A stretch of 42,794 bases of DNA from JAIRTY01 sp050257395 (GTDB lineage: Bacteria; Actinomycetota; Actinomycetes; Streptosporangiales; Streptosporangiaceae), in NCBI GenBank assembly GCA_050257395.1, contig JBLMWU010000053.1, positions 1-42,794 of the forward strand, given 5' to 3'. Under the pieces are notes generated by a model that was not told the origin of the DNA, ran no database searches, and saw nothing but the letters and a program-made list of their open reading frames with translations. Of this stretch, positions 22,673 to 29,886 are shown piece by piece; positions within the stretch are counted from its first letter, which is position 1; every line of letters starts with the position of its first letter. A program made the position numbers and the translations under genes.

Positions 22673-23590
22673 ATGGCGGCCATCATCGAGGTCGGCGATG
22701 CGGACGACCCGCGGCTGGCAGACTACGCCCGGCTGACCGACGTGTCACTGCGCAAGAGCCGGGAAGCCGCCCACGGCCTGTTCGTGGCCGAGGGCGAGAA
22801 GGTGATCCGGCGGGCCGTCGGGGCCGGGTACCCGCTCCGTTCGGTCCTGGTCATCCCCGAGCGGCTGGCCGGCCTCGCCGGGCTGGCCGGGTCCTTCCAG
22901 GCCCCGGTCTATGTGGTGCCGCCCGCCGTGGCGGAGCGGCTCACCGGGTTCCACGTGCACCGCGGCGCGCTGGCGTCGATGGCCCGGACGGCGCTGCCCA
23001 CGGTGGCGGACGTCCTGGCCGGCCACGGCCGCCCCGGCGGCCAGCCGCCGGCCCGGGTGATCGTGCTGGAGGACCTGGTCGACCACGGGAACGTGGGCGC
23101 CATCTTCCGGTGCGCGGCCGCGCTCGGGGTGGACGCGGTGCTGCTGTCCCCGCGCTGCGCCGACCCGCTGTACCGGCGCGCGGTCAAGGTGTCGATGGGC
23201 GCGGTGTTCGCGATCCCGTACGCGCGGATGACCGACTGGCACGGCGGGCTGGCCGGGTTGCGGGCGGCCGGGTTCCGGCTGGTCGCGCTCACCCCGGACC
23301 AGTCGGCGGTGGCCCTGGACGAGGTGCCGCTGCCGGGCCGGGCGGCACTGCTGCTCGGCTCCGAGGGTGACGGCTTGTCTTACCGCTGGCGCAGCGAGGC
23401 GGACGTGCTCGCCTGCATCCGCATGAGCGCGGCCGCGACCGGGCTGGGGGTTGACTCGCTGAACGTGGTCGCCGCGGCGGCCGTCGCCTGCCACAGCCTG
23501 CTGCTCAGCCGCCCCGCTGGCCGGCCGGACGGGCCGGGCGGCCAGCCCGCGGGCCCGGGCGCCTCCGCGGCCCGCAGGCAGTACCCCTAG
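22673..23590 (+). CDS. SpoU/TrmH-family RNA 2'-O-methyltransferase
   Basis: This 305-residue SPOUT enzyme has an N-terminal substrate-binding domain (GLFVAEGEKVIRRAV, residues about 35-50). The knotted catalytic domain follows with the three SpoU motifs: EDLVDHGNVGAIFRCAAALG (motif 1, catalytic Arg), ALLLGSEGDGLS (motif 2) and IRMSAAATGLGVDSLNVVAA (motif 3). In this family Asn-Val or Ser-Leu-Asn of motif 3 binds SAM. It should methylate a ribose in rRNA or tRNA, and the exact site is unknown. The last ~25 residues are a Gly/Pro/Ala-rich tail. Its TAG stop shares the four bases CTAG with the convergent gene's stop. Confidence 0.92.
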   Translation: MAAIIEVGDADDPRLADYARLTDVSLRKSREAAHGLFVAEGEKVIRRAVGAGYPLRSVLVIPERLAGLAGLAGSFQAPVYVVPPAVAERLTGFHVHRGALASMARTALPTVADVLAGHGRPGGQPPARVIVLEDLVDHGNVGAIFRCAAALGVDAVLLSPRCADPLYRRAVKVSMGAVFAIPYARMTDWHGGLAGLRAAGFRLVALTPDQSAVALDEVPLPGRAALLLGSEGDGLSYRWRSEADVLACIRMSAAATGLGVDSLNVVAAAAVACHSLLLSRPAGRPDGPGGQPAGPGASAARRQYP

Positions 23591-24099
23591 AACCGGCTGC
23601 TGGCGGCGGTGAAGTAGGCGGAGGATTCGCGGCGCCACAGCATGATGACGGCGCCGAGGCCGGCCAGCCACAGCAGCCCGGTCAGCAGGATGCCGACGCT
23701 GGCGCGGGGGGCGACGGTGCCGGCCGGGAGGGCCACGCTCAGCAGGATCAGCACGGTATTCAGCCCGAAAAGGACCGTCCCGGTGATGCGGCCCCAGTTC
23801 CTGCCGCCCAGGCAGGCCCGGGCCAGGAAGAGCCACAGGAAGAGCTGGACCGCGGCCACCACCAGGGAGACGATCAGGACGGCCTGGGCGCCCGCGTGCA
23901 CCTGGGTGGCGGTGAACTGCGGATGCGCGTGCTTGATCGCGTCCCGGACGCTGCCGATGGTGATGATCTCGAGCACCGCGTTGGCCACGGTGACCGCCGC
24001 GCCTGCGTACATGAACAGGGCCGCGGTGCGCACCGGGCCCGGCGGGGCGGGGCTGGGCTGCGCGGGCGGCTGGTTCCCGGATGGATAAGGCTGGTACAT
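23587..24099 (-). CDS. Four-helix membrane protein, function unknown
   Basis: The protein has 170 residues: a Pro/Gln/Tyr-rich N-terminus (MYQPYPSGNQPPAQPSP) followed by four predicted membrane helices, at about 27-47, 75-97, 108-126 and 132-152. The architecture (proline-rich start, then four helices) is common among uncharacterised actinobacterial envelope proteins. No enzymatic motif is visible. ATG 24099 has AGGAG four bases upstream and is preferred to GTG/ATG starts up to 24144. The gene overlaps the TrmH gene tail-to-tail by four bases. Confidence 0.75.
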   Translation of the reverse strand: MYQPYPSGNQPPAQPSPAPPGPVRTAALFMYAGAAVTVANAVLEIITIGSVRDAIKHAHPQFTATQVHAGAQAVLIVSLVVAAVQLFLWLFLARACLGGRNWGRITGTVLFGLNTVLILLSVALPAGTVAPRASVGILLTGLLWLAGLGAVIMLWRRESSAYFTAASSRF

Positions 24100-24208
24100 G
24101 GCTCCTACGCAGGCGCTTGCCGGCTCGCGGGCACTGTCTGACACGGAACCCGCCTGACGCAGGAAGCCTAGTCACCGGGCTGGTCCGCGGCCAGCCTCCG
24201 GTGCGGCG

Positions 24209-24787
24209 TCAGGAAGGCGGCCGCAGCAGCGCCCAGACGACCTTGCCGCCCTCGTCGAGCAGGTGCCAGCCCCAGCGCACGCAGCATGACTCCACCACGT
24301 TGAGCCCGCGGCCGCTCTCGGCGGCTGGCCCCGGGTCGCGCAGCACCGGGATCTCCGCGCCCGGGTCGGTCACCATGCACATCACAAATGGCATCTGGGC
24401 GAGCAGGCGCAGCCGGATCGGGCATTCCTGAGTGATCTTCCTTGCGGAGGGAATGCCATGCCGCAGAGCGTTCGTGACCAGTTCGGATACCACCAGCTCT
24501 GCCAGGTCGGCCAGGGTGGCCATGCCCCACTCGCGGAGGGTGGACCTGGTGAACTCCCGGCCGGCCCGGACCGATTCGGGCCGGGGGCGGAAGGCGCAGG
24601 TTGCCACGGTCTGGGCGCTGGCGGCGACCGGGGCGGCCCCGGCCAGCAGCGCGTCAGCCGGGGGCGCGGGCGGGAGCAAGTGGTTCACGTAGCGCGGTCC
24701 CTGAGGTCCGGTCGCCGTGAGGACGTCACCGTAGGCAGAGCCTACGGCCCCCGTCCTGACCGGCGAGGGTGCCCGGTGTGCGGTCAT
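24209..24787 (-). CDS. RsbW-type ATP-binding regulatory protein (HATPase_c_2)
   Basis: This 192-residue protein has a GHKL ATPase/kinase fold. After about 70 variable residues come VRAGREFTRSTLREW, then LAELVVSELVTNALRHG (N box with the Mg2+-binding Asn) and VTDPGAEIPVLRD (G1-like box), with SGRGLNVVESCC and GWHLLDEGGKVVWALL at the end. Members act as anti-sigma kinases or as regulators next to XRE/DUF397 gene pairs (AbaA/WhiJ-type loci). It diverges from exactly such a pair, about 200 bp away. Its partner protein is not known. The start ATG 24787 is the most plausible of several. Confidence 0.87.
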   Translation of the reverse strand: MTAHRAPSPVRTGAVGSAYGDVLTATGPQGPRYVNHLLPPAPPADALLAGAAPVAASAQTVATCAFRPRPESVRAGREFTRSTLREWGMATLADLAELVVSELVTNALRHGIPSARKITQECPIRLRLLAQMPFVMCMVTDPGAEIPVLRDPGPAAESGRGLNVVESCCVRWGWHLLDEGGKVVWALLRPPS

Positions 24788-24989
24788 CGGGTTCCCGTCT
24801 GTCCTTCGCTCTCGCGTGTCGTGCGCCGGCGGCGCAAGCGCTATCATCCCCTGTGTAGCTTGCAGACGCAAGGCCAGATGCACGTGCAGATGAAAGTTCC
24901 GCGAGTGCGTGCGCGAGACCCGCGTGGGGTGACCTTGATAGGAGGAGCCGCTGACGGACTGCTGCTGAAGGAAAGGACTGGGGGTTGAC

Positions 24990-25856
24990 GTGATCTCAGT
25001 TCAACCGGGGAGCGGCCCGACGGTTCTGCGCATCCTGCTTGGCTCTCAGCTACGGCGGCTGCGTGAAGCGAAGGGGATCACGCGCGAGGAGGCCGGCTAC
25101 AAGATCCGGGCTTCCGGCTCCAAGATCAGCCGAATGGAGCTGGGCCGGGTTAGCTTCAAGGAACGCGACGTCGTCGATCTGCTCGAGATGTACGGCGTCG
25201 ATGAAGCGGAGCAGGCCTCACTGGTGGCACTGGCCAAAGAGGCGAACTCGCCGGGCTGGTGGCACAAGTACGGCGACGTGCTGCCCGAGTGGTTCCAGGT
25301 CTTCGTCGGCCTGGAAGAGGCGGCGTCGCTGATCCGGCTCTACGAGGTCCAGTTCGTCCCTGGTCTGCTCCAGAGCGCTGAATACGCCAGGGCGGTCATC
25401 TCGCTCGGGCTGCCGGGTGCGGCACCCGAAGAGATAGAGCGCAGGGTGAGCCTGCGCATGGCACGGCAGGAACTGCTGACCAAGACGGGCGGCCCCCGCC
25501 TGTGGGCGGTGGTCGATGAGGCGGCGCTGCGCCGCCCGATTGGCGGCAGGGAGGTGATGCGGGCTCAGCTCGAGCGGCTCATCGAGAGCGCCCGGGAGCC
25601 CAACATCACCCTCCAGGTGGTGCCGTTCCGCTCTGGCGGCCATGCCGCCGAGGCCGGGGCGTTCACCATCATGCGGTTCCCGGAGGTCGATCTGCCGGAC
25701 GTCGTCTATCTCGAGCAGCTGACGAGTGCCCTGTATCTCGACAAGCGCGAGGACGTGGAGACATACACGGAGGTTATGGAACGTCTGAGTGTCGAGAGCG
25801 AATCACCTGAACGGACAATAGATATCCTGAGCGGGATGCTTGAGGAAGTCATTTAG
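24990..25856 (+). CDS. XRE-family regulator with DUF5753 domain (WhiJ-like)
   Basis: The protein has 288 residues. The N-terminal HTH (about 14-70) contains LGSQLRRLREAKGITREEAG, and then SGSKISRMELGRVSF. The rest is a DUF5753 ligand-binding-like domain with WFQVFVGLEEAASLIRLYEV, VPGLLQSAEYARAV and the conserved VVDEAALRRPIGG and VVPFRSGGHA blocks. These proteins regulate development and antibiotic production in Streptomyces and are usually paired with a DUF397 protein. The gene starts at GTG 24990 after GGGGG. The DUF397 gene follows after four bases. Confidence 0.93.
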   Translation: MISVQPGSGPTVLRILLGSQLRRLREAKGITREEAGYKIRASGSKISRMELGRVSFKERDVVDLLEMYGVDEAEQASLVALAKEANSPGWWHKYGDVLPEWFQVFVGLEEAASLIRLYEVQFVPGLLQSAEYARAVISLGLPGAAPEEIERRVSLRMARQELLTKTGGPRLWAVVDEAALRRPIGGREVMRAQLERLIESAREPNITLQVVPFRSGGHAAEAGAFTIMRFPEVDLPDVVYLEQLTSALYLDKREDVETYTEVMERLSVESESPERTIDILSGMLEEVI

Positions 25857-25860
25857 GTAT

Positions 25861-26094
25861 ATGGAAATATTCAACGGAATGCCGGCCGCGGACCTCATCG
25901 GGGTCACCTGGCGCAAGAGCAGCATCAGCAACTCCCAGGGTGCCTGTGTGGAGCTCGCGCGCCTGGGTGACGGCGACTACGCCGTCCGGAATTCCCGTTT
26001 CCCGGACGGGCCGGCGCTCGTCTACACGCAGGCGGAGATCGCGGCCCTCATTGAGGGAGCCAAGCTCGGCGAATTTGACGATCTCGTGAACTGA
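25861..26094 (+). CDS. DUF397 protein (BldB-like)
   Basis: This 77-residue protein has the standard DUF397 pattern: TWRKSSISNSQGACVELARL, then VRNSRFPDGPALVYTQAEIA, and a final acidic helix. DUF397 proteins, such as BldB, are small regulators almost always encoded next to XRE/DUF5753 genes. The pair can behave like a toxin-antitoxin or ligand-controlled switch in Streptomyces. ATG 25861 starts four bases after the XRE stop. An in-frame TTG at 25840 would overlap that gene. AGGT just before the ATG is a weak ribosome site, so expression probably depends on translational coupling. Confidence 0.92.
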   Translation: MEIFNGMPAADLIGVTWRKSSISNSQGACVELARLGDGDYAVRNSRFPDGPALVYTQAEIAALIEGAKLGEFDDLVN

Positions 26095-26161
26095 CCCGTT
26101 TCGGGTATCTTTCGCGGCAGCGGCGGGCGGCTCGCCCGGGGCCGTGCCCGAGAGCCAGTTA

Positions 26162-26198
26162 GCCGGCCGCCGTGCCCGTCAGGGGTGCGGCGGCCGGC
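26162..26198. terminator. 11-bp hairpin after the DUF397 gene
   Basis: GCCGGCCGCCG, 15-base loop, CGGCGGCCGGC, 67 bp beyond the DUF397 stop. No T tract follows. It separates the trio from the ZIP transporter promoter region. Confidence 0.5.
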
Positions 26199-26246
26199 GC
26201 GTGTCCGGCGCTGGGCGGGGCACCCGGCCGGGAGCCCGTCCGGAAG

Positions 26247-26265
26247 CAATGTTAGGCTTACCTAA
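26247..26265. promoter_or_regulatory. Iron box (IdeR/DmdR/DtxR-type operator)
   Basis: The core TTAGGCTTACCTAA (26252-26265) has 5-bp arms TTAGG/CCTAA. Against the actinobacterial iron-box consensus (TTAGGTTAGGCTAACCTAA) it matches 13 of 14 positions in the right part and about 15 of 19 overall. It lies about 58 bp upstream of the ZIP transporter start. The surrounding DNA is very GC-rich, so this A/T-containing palindrome is unlikely to be chance. A manganese regulator of the same family (MntR type) could be the binder instead. Confidence 0.75.
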
Positions 26266-26322
26266 GTTCGGTGGCCTGACCGGGTCAGGTGCCCCGTCCC
26301 CGCACCCTCAGGAGGATCGCCC

Positions 26323-27162
26323 GTGCCCGCCAGCCAGATCGCCGCTCTCGGGGCCATCGCCGGCCTCACTATCTACCTGGGGCTGCCACTGGGCCGGCTG
26401 CGCACTCCCGCCCCCAGGCTCAAGACCTTCCTCAACGGCGTGGCGATCGGCATCCTGATCTTCCTGCTCTGGGACGTGCTGAGCAACGCCTGGGCGGTCA
26501 CCGACGACTCCCTCTCGGCGCACCACTACCTGCGGGCGACCGGCTACGGCGCGCTGACCCTCGGCGGCGTCGGCGTGGGCCTGCTGGGCCTGGTCTACTT
26601 CGACCGCTGGATGAGCTCGCGCACCCGTCGCCTGCGGCCGGAGGGGCCCGGGGCGGCGACCGCCCGCCCTGCTGCCCTGCCCTCCGGCAAGGCGGCCGCC
26701 CGGGTTCGCGCGCTCCAGCTCTCGATGATGATCGCGATCGGCATCGGCCTGCACAACTTCGGGGAGGGCCTGGCGATCGGCGCCTCTGCCGCGGCGGGCC
26801 GGATCAGCCTCGCCATCCTGCTCATCATCGGGTTCGGCGCGCACAACGCCACCGAAGGCTTTGGCGTGGTCGGGCCGCTGGCCGGAGCCGGGGAGCGGCC
26901 GTCCTGGGCGCGGCTGGGCGTGCTCGGCCTGATCGCCGGCGGCCCGACTTTCGTGGGCACCATCGTCGGCCAGCAGGTCACCAGCCCGGCGCTGATGGTG
27001 GCCTTCCTGGCACTGGCCGCGGGCTCCATCCTCTATGTCGTGATCGAGCTGCTGGCGGTCGCCCGCGCCAGCGGTTTCAAGGTGCTCGTGAGCTGGGCGC
27101 TGCTGCTCGGCCTGGTGCTCGGCTTCGTCACCGACGCGATCGTCAGCGCTGCCGGTGCCTGA
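26323..27162 (+). CDS. ZIP-family divalent metal transporter
   Basis: This 279-residue membrane protein has about eight helices. The two metal-site helices carry the ZIP motifs H-N-x-x-E-G: LHNFGEGLAIG (His144) and AHNATEGFGVVG (His174). A variable cytoplasmic loop (about 95-130) separates helices 3 and 4. It contains basic residues but no His-rich stretch. ZIP proteins import Zn2+, Fe2+ or Mn2+. The iron box upstream suggests iron or manganese (inference). GTG 26323 follows AGGAGG with a seven-base gap. The CPBP gene begins 25 bp later and is probably co-transcribed. Confidence 0.9.
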   Translation: MPASQIAALGAIAGLTIYLGLPLGRLRTPAPRLKTFLNGVAIGILIFLLWDVLSNAWAVTDDSLSAHHYLRATGYGALTLGGVGVGLLGLVYFDRWMSSRTRRLRPEGPGAATARPAALPSGKAAARVRALQLSMMIAIGIGLHNFGEGLAIGASAAAGRISLAILLIIGFGAHNATEGFGVVGPLAGAGERPSWARLGVLGLIAGGPTFVGTIVGQQVTSPALMVAFLALAAGSILYVVIELLAVARASGFKVLVSWALLLGLVLGFVTDAIVSAAGA

Positions 27163-27187
27163 TCCCGGCCTGCCGTAGAGTCCAGGG

Positions 27188-27967
27188 GTGATCCCGGGGC
27201 AGGAAGCAGCGCTCCCGCCACTGACCAGGCGGCTGCTGGGCTGGGAGATCATCGTCGTCTTCGCGGTGTCGCTGGGCGCCAGCGCCCTCTTCGCCCTGAT
27301 CCGGCTGATCGGCTCCCTGACCGCGGCCAAGCCGCTCGGCAAGCAGCAGGCCCTGCTGGTCGGGTCGCTCGCGCCCGGGCGCCCGCTGCTGGACCTCGCG
27401 CTGCAGCTGGCCAGCATCGCCGTCACGCTCGCGCCGGTGGCGCTGGTGTTCTACCTGATGGCCCGCTCCGGCGAGCCGCCGTCGGCGATGGGCCTGGACC
27501 CGTCCCAGCCCGGCCGGGACGCCGCCCGCGGCGCGGTCCTCGCCGCCGTCATCGGCGGCGCCGGGCTCGGCCTCTACTTCGCCGCGCTGCGGCTGGGCTT
27601 CAACCTGACCGTCGTCCCGGAGAGCCTGCCCCCGGTGTGGTGGCGGGTCCCGGTGCTGGTCCTCGACGGCCTGCAGAACGGGATCCTCGAGGAGATCCTC
27701 GTCGTCGGGTACCTGCTGCGGCGGCTGGGCCAGCTCGGCTGGTCACCGGCCCGCTCGATCGCCGTCAGCGCGCTGCTGCGCGGCTCCTACCACCTGTACC
27801 AGGGGTTTGGCGGCTTCGCCGGCAACGCGGTCATGGGCGTGATCTTCGGGCTGCTGTACCGCCGCTGGGGCCGGGTGACCCCGCTGATCGTCGCCCACTC
27901 GCTCATCGACGTCGTCGCGTTCACCGGGTACGCGGCCCTGCACGGCCGCGTCTCCTGGCTGCCCTGA
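27188..27967 (+). CDS. CPBP-family intramembrane metalloprotease
   Basis: The protein has 259 residues with about seven membrane helices. The Abi/CPBP catalytic motifs are in order: the glutamate pair and arginine in LEEILVVGYLLRRL (Glu168-Glu169), the RGSYHLYQGFGG histidine, and HSLIDVVAF near the C-terminus. The family includes CAAX-type prenyl proteases and bacteriocin immunity proteins, and its bacterial substrates are mostly unknown. It uses a GTG start. It follows the ZIP transporter closely and could share its metal-dependent control. It converges with the HtrA-like gene, 13 bp from that gene's stop. Confidence 0.9.
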   Translation: MIPGQEAALPPLTRRLLGWEIIVVFAVSLGASALFALIRLIGSLTAAKPLGKQQALLVGSLAPGRPLLDLALQLASIAVTLAPVALVFYLMARSGEPPSAMGLDPSQPGRDAARGAVLAAVIGGAGLGLYFAALRLGFNLTVVPESLPPVWWRVPVLVLDGLQNGILEEILVVGYLLRRLGQLGWSPARSIAVSALLRGSYHLYQGFGGFAGNAVMGVIFGLLYRRWGRVTPLIVAHSLIDVVAFTGYAALHGRVSWLP

Positions 27968-27980
27968 CCGGCCCCCGGGC

Positions 27981-29054
27981 TCAGCCGCTGCTGAGGTTGC
28001 CCAGGGTGACGGGGACCGTGTTGCTGGTGCCGTCTCGGGTGTAGCGGACCTGCACGGTCTGGCCGGGCCGCTTCGAGGCCAGGATCGAGGTCAGCGCGTC
28101 CACCGAGTCCGTCGCCTGGCCGTCGATGGCCACGATGACGTCGCCCGCCTTGATCCCTGCCTTGGCCGCGCCACTGCCGCCCAGCACTCTCACCACGCCC
28201 ACCCCGGCGGGCTGGCCGCTGGCGTCGGCGACGGTCTCGGCGCTGATGCCGAGCGCCGCCCGGCCCGAGTTGGTGACCTTGCCGGAGGCGATGAGCTGCG
28301 GTGCGATGCGGGTCACGGTGTCACTGGGGATGGCGAAGCCGATGCCCACCGCCGCCCCGCCCAGCTGCGGGTCGCTGGCGGCCAGGGTCGGGATGCCGAT
28401 CACCCGCCCGGCCAGGTCCACCAGGGCGCCGCCGCTGTTGCCCGGGTTGATGGGCGCGCTGGTCTGGATCGCGCTGATGATCACGGCTGAGCTGCCCTGG
28501 CCCTCGGACACGGTCCGGCCGGTGGCGGACACGATGCCGTCGGTCACCGAGCCGGTCAGGCCGAGCGGGTTGCCCATGGCGAGCACGATCTCGCCGACCC
28601 GGACCCCGCTGGTCCTGCCGAAGGTGGCCGGCTGCAGCGCCGCGGCGTTGCTGTCCACCCGGATCACCGCGAGGTCGTCGGGCGCGAACACCCCCAGCAC
28701 CCTGGCGTTCAGCTGCTTGCTGCTGGTGGCGGCGCGGACCTGCACGGTCGTGGCGGAGCCCACCACGTGCGCGTTGGTGACCACGTCACCGGCACGGTCG
28801 AAGACCACGCCCGAGCCCAGGCCCTGCGACGTGGTGATCTGCACGACCGACGGCAGGACGGTGCGCACCACCCGCTCGTACTGCGACTGGAGCTGCACCG
28901 GGCTGCCCGGGTTGACCGGGACGGGGGTGGCGCTGGGACTCGCGCTGCTGCTGCTCCCGCCGCTGCTGCAGGCCGCCACCGCGGTCAGCATCGCCGCGGC
29001 CATAGCCGCGCCAGCTAGCTGCCGTCGGCCTTGCACCCTCTTCAGGGACCTCAT
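27981..29054 (-). CDS. HtrA/DegP-like serine protease, predicted lipoprotein with PDZ domain
   Basis: The protein has 357 residues. The signal peptide ends in a lipobox (VAAC, Cys29), followed by a Ser-rich tether, so the enzyme should be anchored on the outside of the membrane. The trypsin-like domain has TNAHVVGS (His96), APDDLAVIRV (Asp127) and the nucleophile in NPGNSGGAL (Ser207). One PDZ domain follows (about 265-350: GVGVVRVLGGSGAAKAGIKA, then GDVIVAIDG). HtrA proteases degrade or refold damaged exported proteins. A lipoprotein form is less common than the membrane-helix form of Streptomyces and mycobacteria. GGGAGG lies nine bases before ATG 29054. Confidence 0.92.
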   Translation of the reverse strand: MRSLKRVQGRRQLAGAAMAAAMLTAVAACSSGGSSSSASPSATPVPVNPGSPVQLQSQYERVVRTVLPSVVQITTSQGLGSGVVFDRAGDVVTNAHVVGSATTVQVRAATSSKQLNARVLGVFAPDDLAVIRVDSNAAALQPATFGRTSGVRVGEIVLAMGNPLGLTGSVTDGIVSATGRTVSEGQGSSAVIISAIQTSAPINPGNSGGALVDLAGRVIGIPTLAASDPQLGGAAVGIGFAIPSDTVTRIAPQLIASGKVTNSGRAALGISAETVADASGQPAGVGVVRVLGGSGAAKAGIKAGDVIVAIDGQATDSVDALTSILASKRPGQTVQVRYTRDGTSNTVPVTLGNLSSG

Positions 29055-29320
29055 CGTTCCCGCCTCCCCGCCCGCCCAGTCTGTTCCCGCTGCCGCCGCG
29101 TGAACAAGACTGGCCCCCTGCAGCCATTCTCCGCCCGGCAGTCCGCTGCGGCCAGAAGAGGCCCCCCTGGGAGCCCTGCCCCCGTTGCCACTTGTGGATA
29201 ACCGTCAGTGGTTGATCTGGTGGCCCGCCACGGGGCCACCAGATCAACCACTCATGAAATCAGGCCGCAGGCCGGGGCTGGCGCAGCGGGTGGGTGCGGG
29301 GGCCGGCGGTGGTGCTTGCG
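29055..29320. other. Intergenic region containing a long perfect palindrome
   Basis: No gene is present. Apart from the HtrA ribosome site and the palindrome at 29207-29252, nothing is recognisable. Confidence 0.6.
29207..29252. repeat. Perfect 20-bp inverted repeat with 6-nt loop
   Basis: AGTGGTTGATCTGGTGGCCC, loop GCCACG, then its exact reverse complement. It lies 69 bp beyond the stop of the YbaK-like gene and upstream of the HtrA gene. The stem contains a mixed-composition part (GTTGATCTGG), unlike the GC-only terminators elsewhere in the window. No T tract flanks it. Possibilities are a REP-like mobile palindrome, a terminator, or a protein-binding site. Confidence 0.9.
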
Positions 29321-29869
29321 TCAGCGGGCGAGGCCGTCGATGACGGCGGCACCGGGCAGCCGGGTGAGCGCCTCCCCGGGCAGCAGCAGCTTGGACCGGC
29401 GCACCCCGCTGCCGATCACCACCTGCGGCGCCTTGGCCACCTGCGCGTCGATCAGCAGCGGCCAGGCAGCGGGCAGGCCGACCGGCGTGATGCCGCCGTA
29501 CTCCATGCCGGTCTGGGCGACCGCGTCGTCCATCGCGGCGAACGACGCCTTGCGCACGTCGAGCTCACGCCGCGCGGTGCCGTTCACGTCCGCCCGGGTG
29601 GTGGCGAGGATGACACACGCGGCATACCGCTGCTCGCCGCCGCGCCGGCCGGCGATGACCACGCAGTTCGCCGACTCGTCGAGGCTCACCTGATAGCGCT
29701 CGCAGAACGCGGCCGTGTCCGCCAGCGCCGGGTCGATCTCGGCGACCGCCACCTCCTCCGCCGCCAGCGTGCCAGCCAGCGCGGCCAGCGCCTCCGCCAC
29801 CGGCGGGGCGAGCAGGTCGGGGCGGGTGAGCGCGGGGACGCCGTCCAGCAGGCCGATACGCGAATCCAC
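29321..29869 (-). CDS. YbaK/EbsC-type aminoacyl-tRNA deacylase-like protein
   Basis: This 182-residue single-domain protein has the YbaK fold (CVVIAGRRGGEQRYAACVIL, then RRELDVRKASFAAMDDAVAQ) and the substrate-pocket stretch MEYGGITPVGLPAAWPLLID. Lys in VRKAS and the G-x-x-P loop are family landmarks. YbaK/ProX proteins hydrolyse mischarged aminoacyl-tRNA such as Cys-tRNA-Pro. This N-terminally extended actinobacterial type is uncharacterised. GTG 29869 is favoured by AGGA seven bases upstream. It leaves a 17-bp gap to the divergent amidase. Confidence 0.87.
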   Translation of the reverse strand: MDSRIGLLDGVPALTRPDLLAPPVAEALAALAGTLAAEEVAVAEIDPALADTAAFCERYQVSLDESANCVVIAGRRGGEQRYAACVILATTRADVNGTARRELDVRKASFAAMDDAVAQTGMEYGGITPVGLPAAWPLLIDAQVAKAPQVVIGSGVRRSKLLLPGEALTRLPGAAVIDGLAR

Positions 29870-29886
29870 GCCGCTATCCTGCCACC

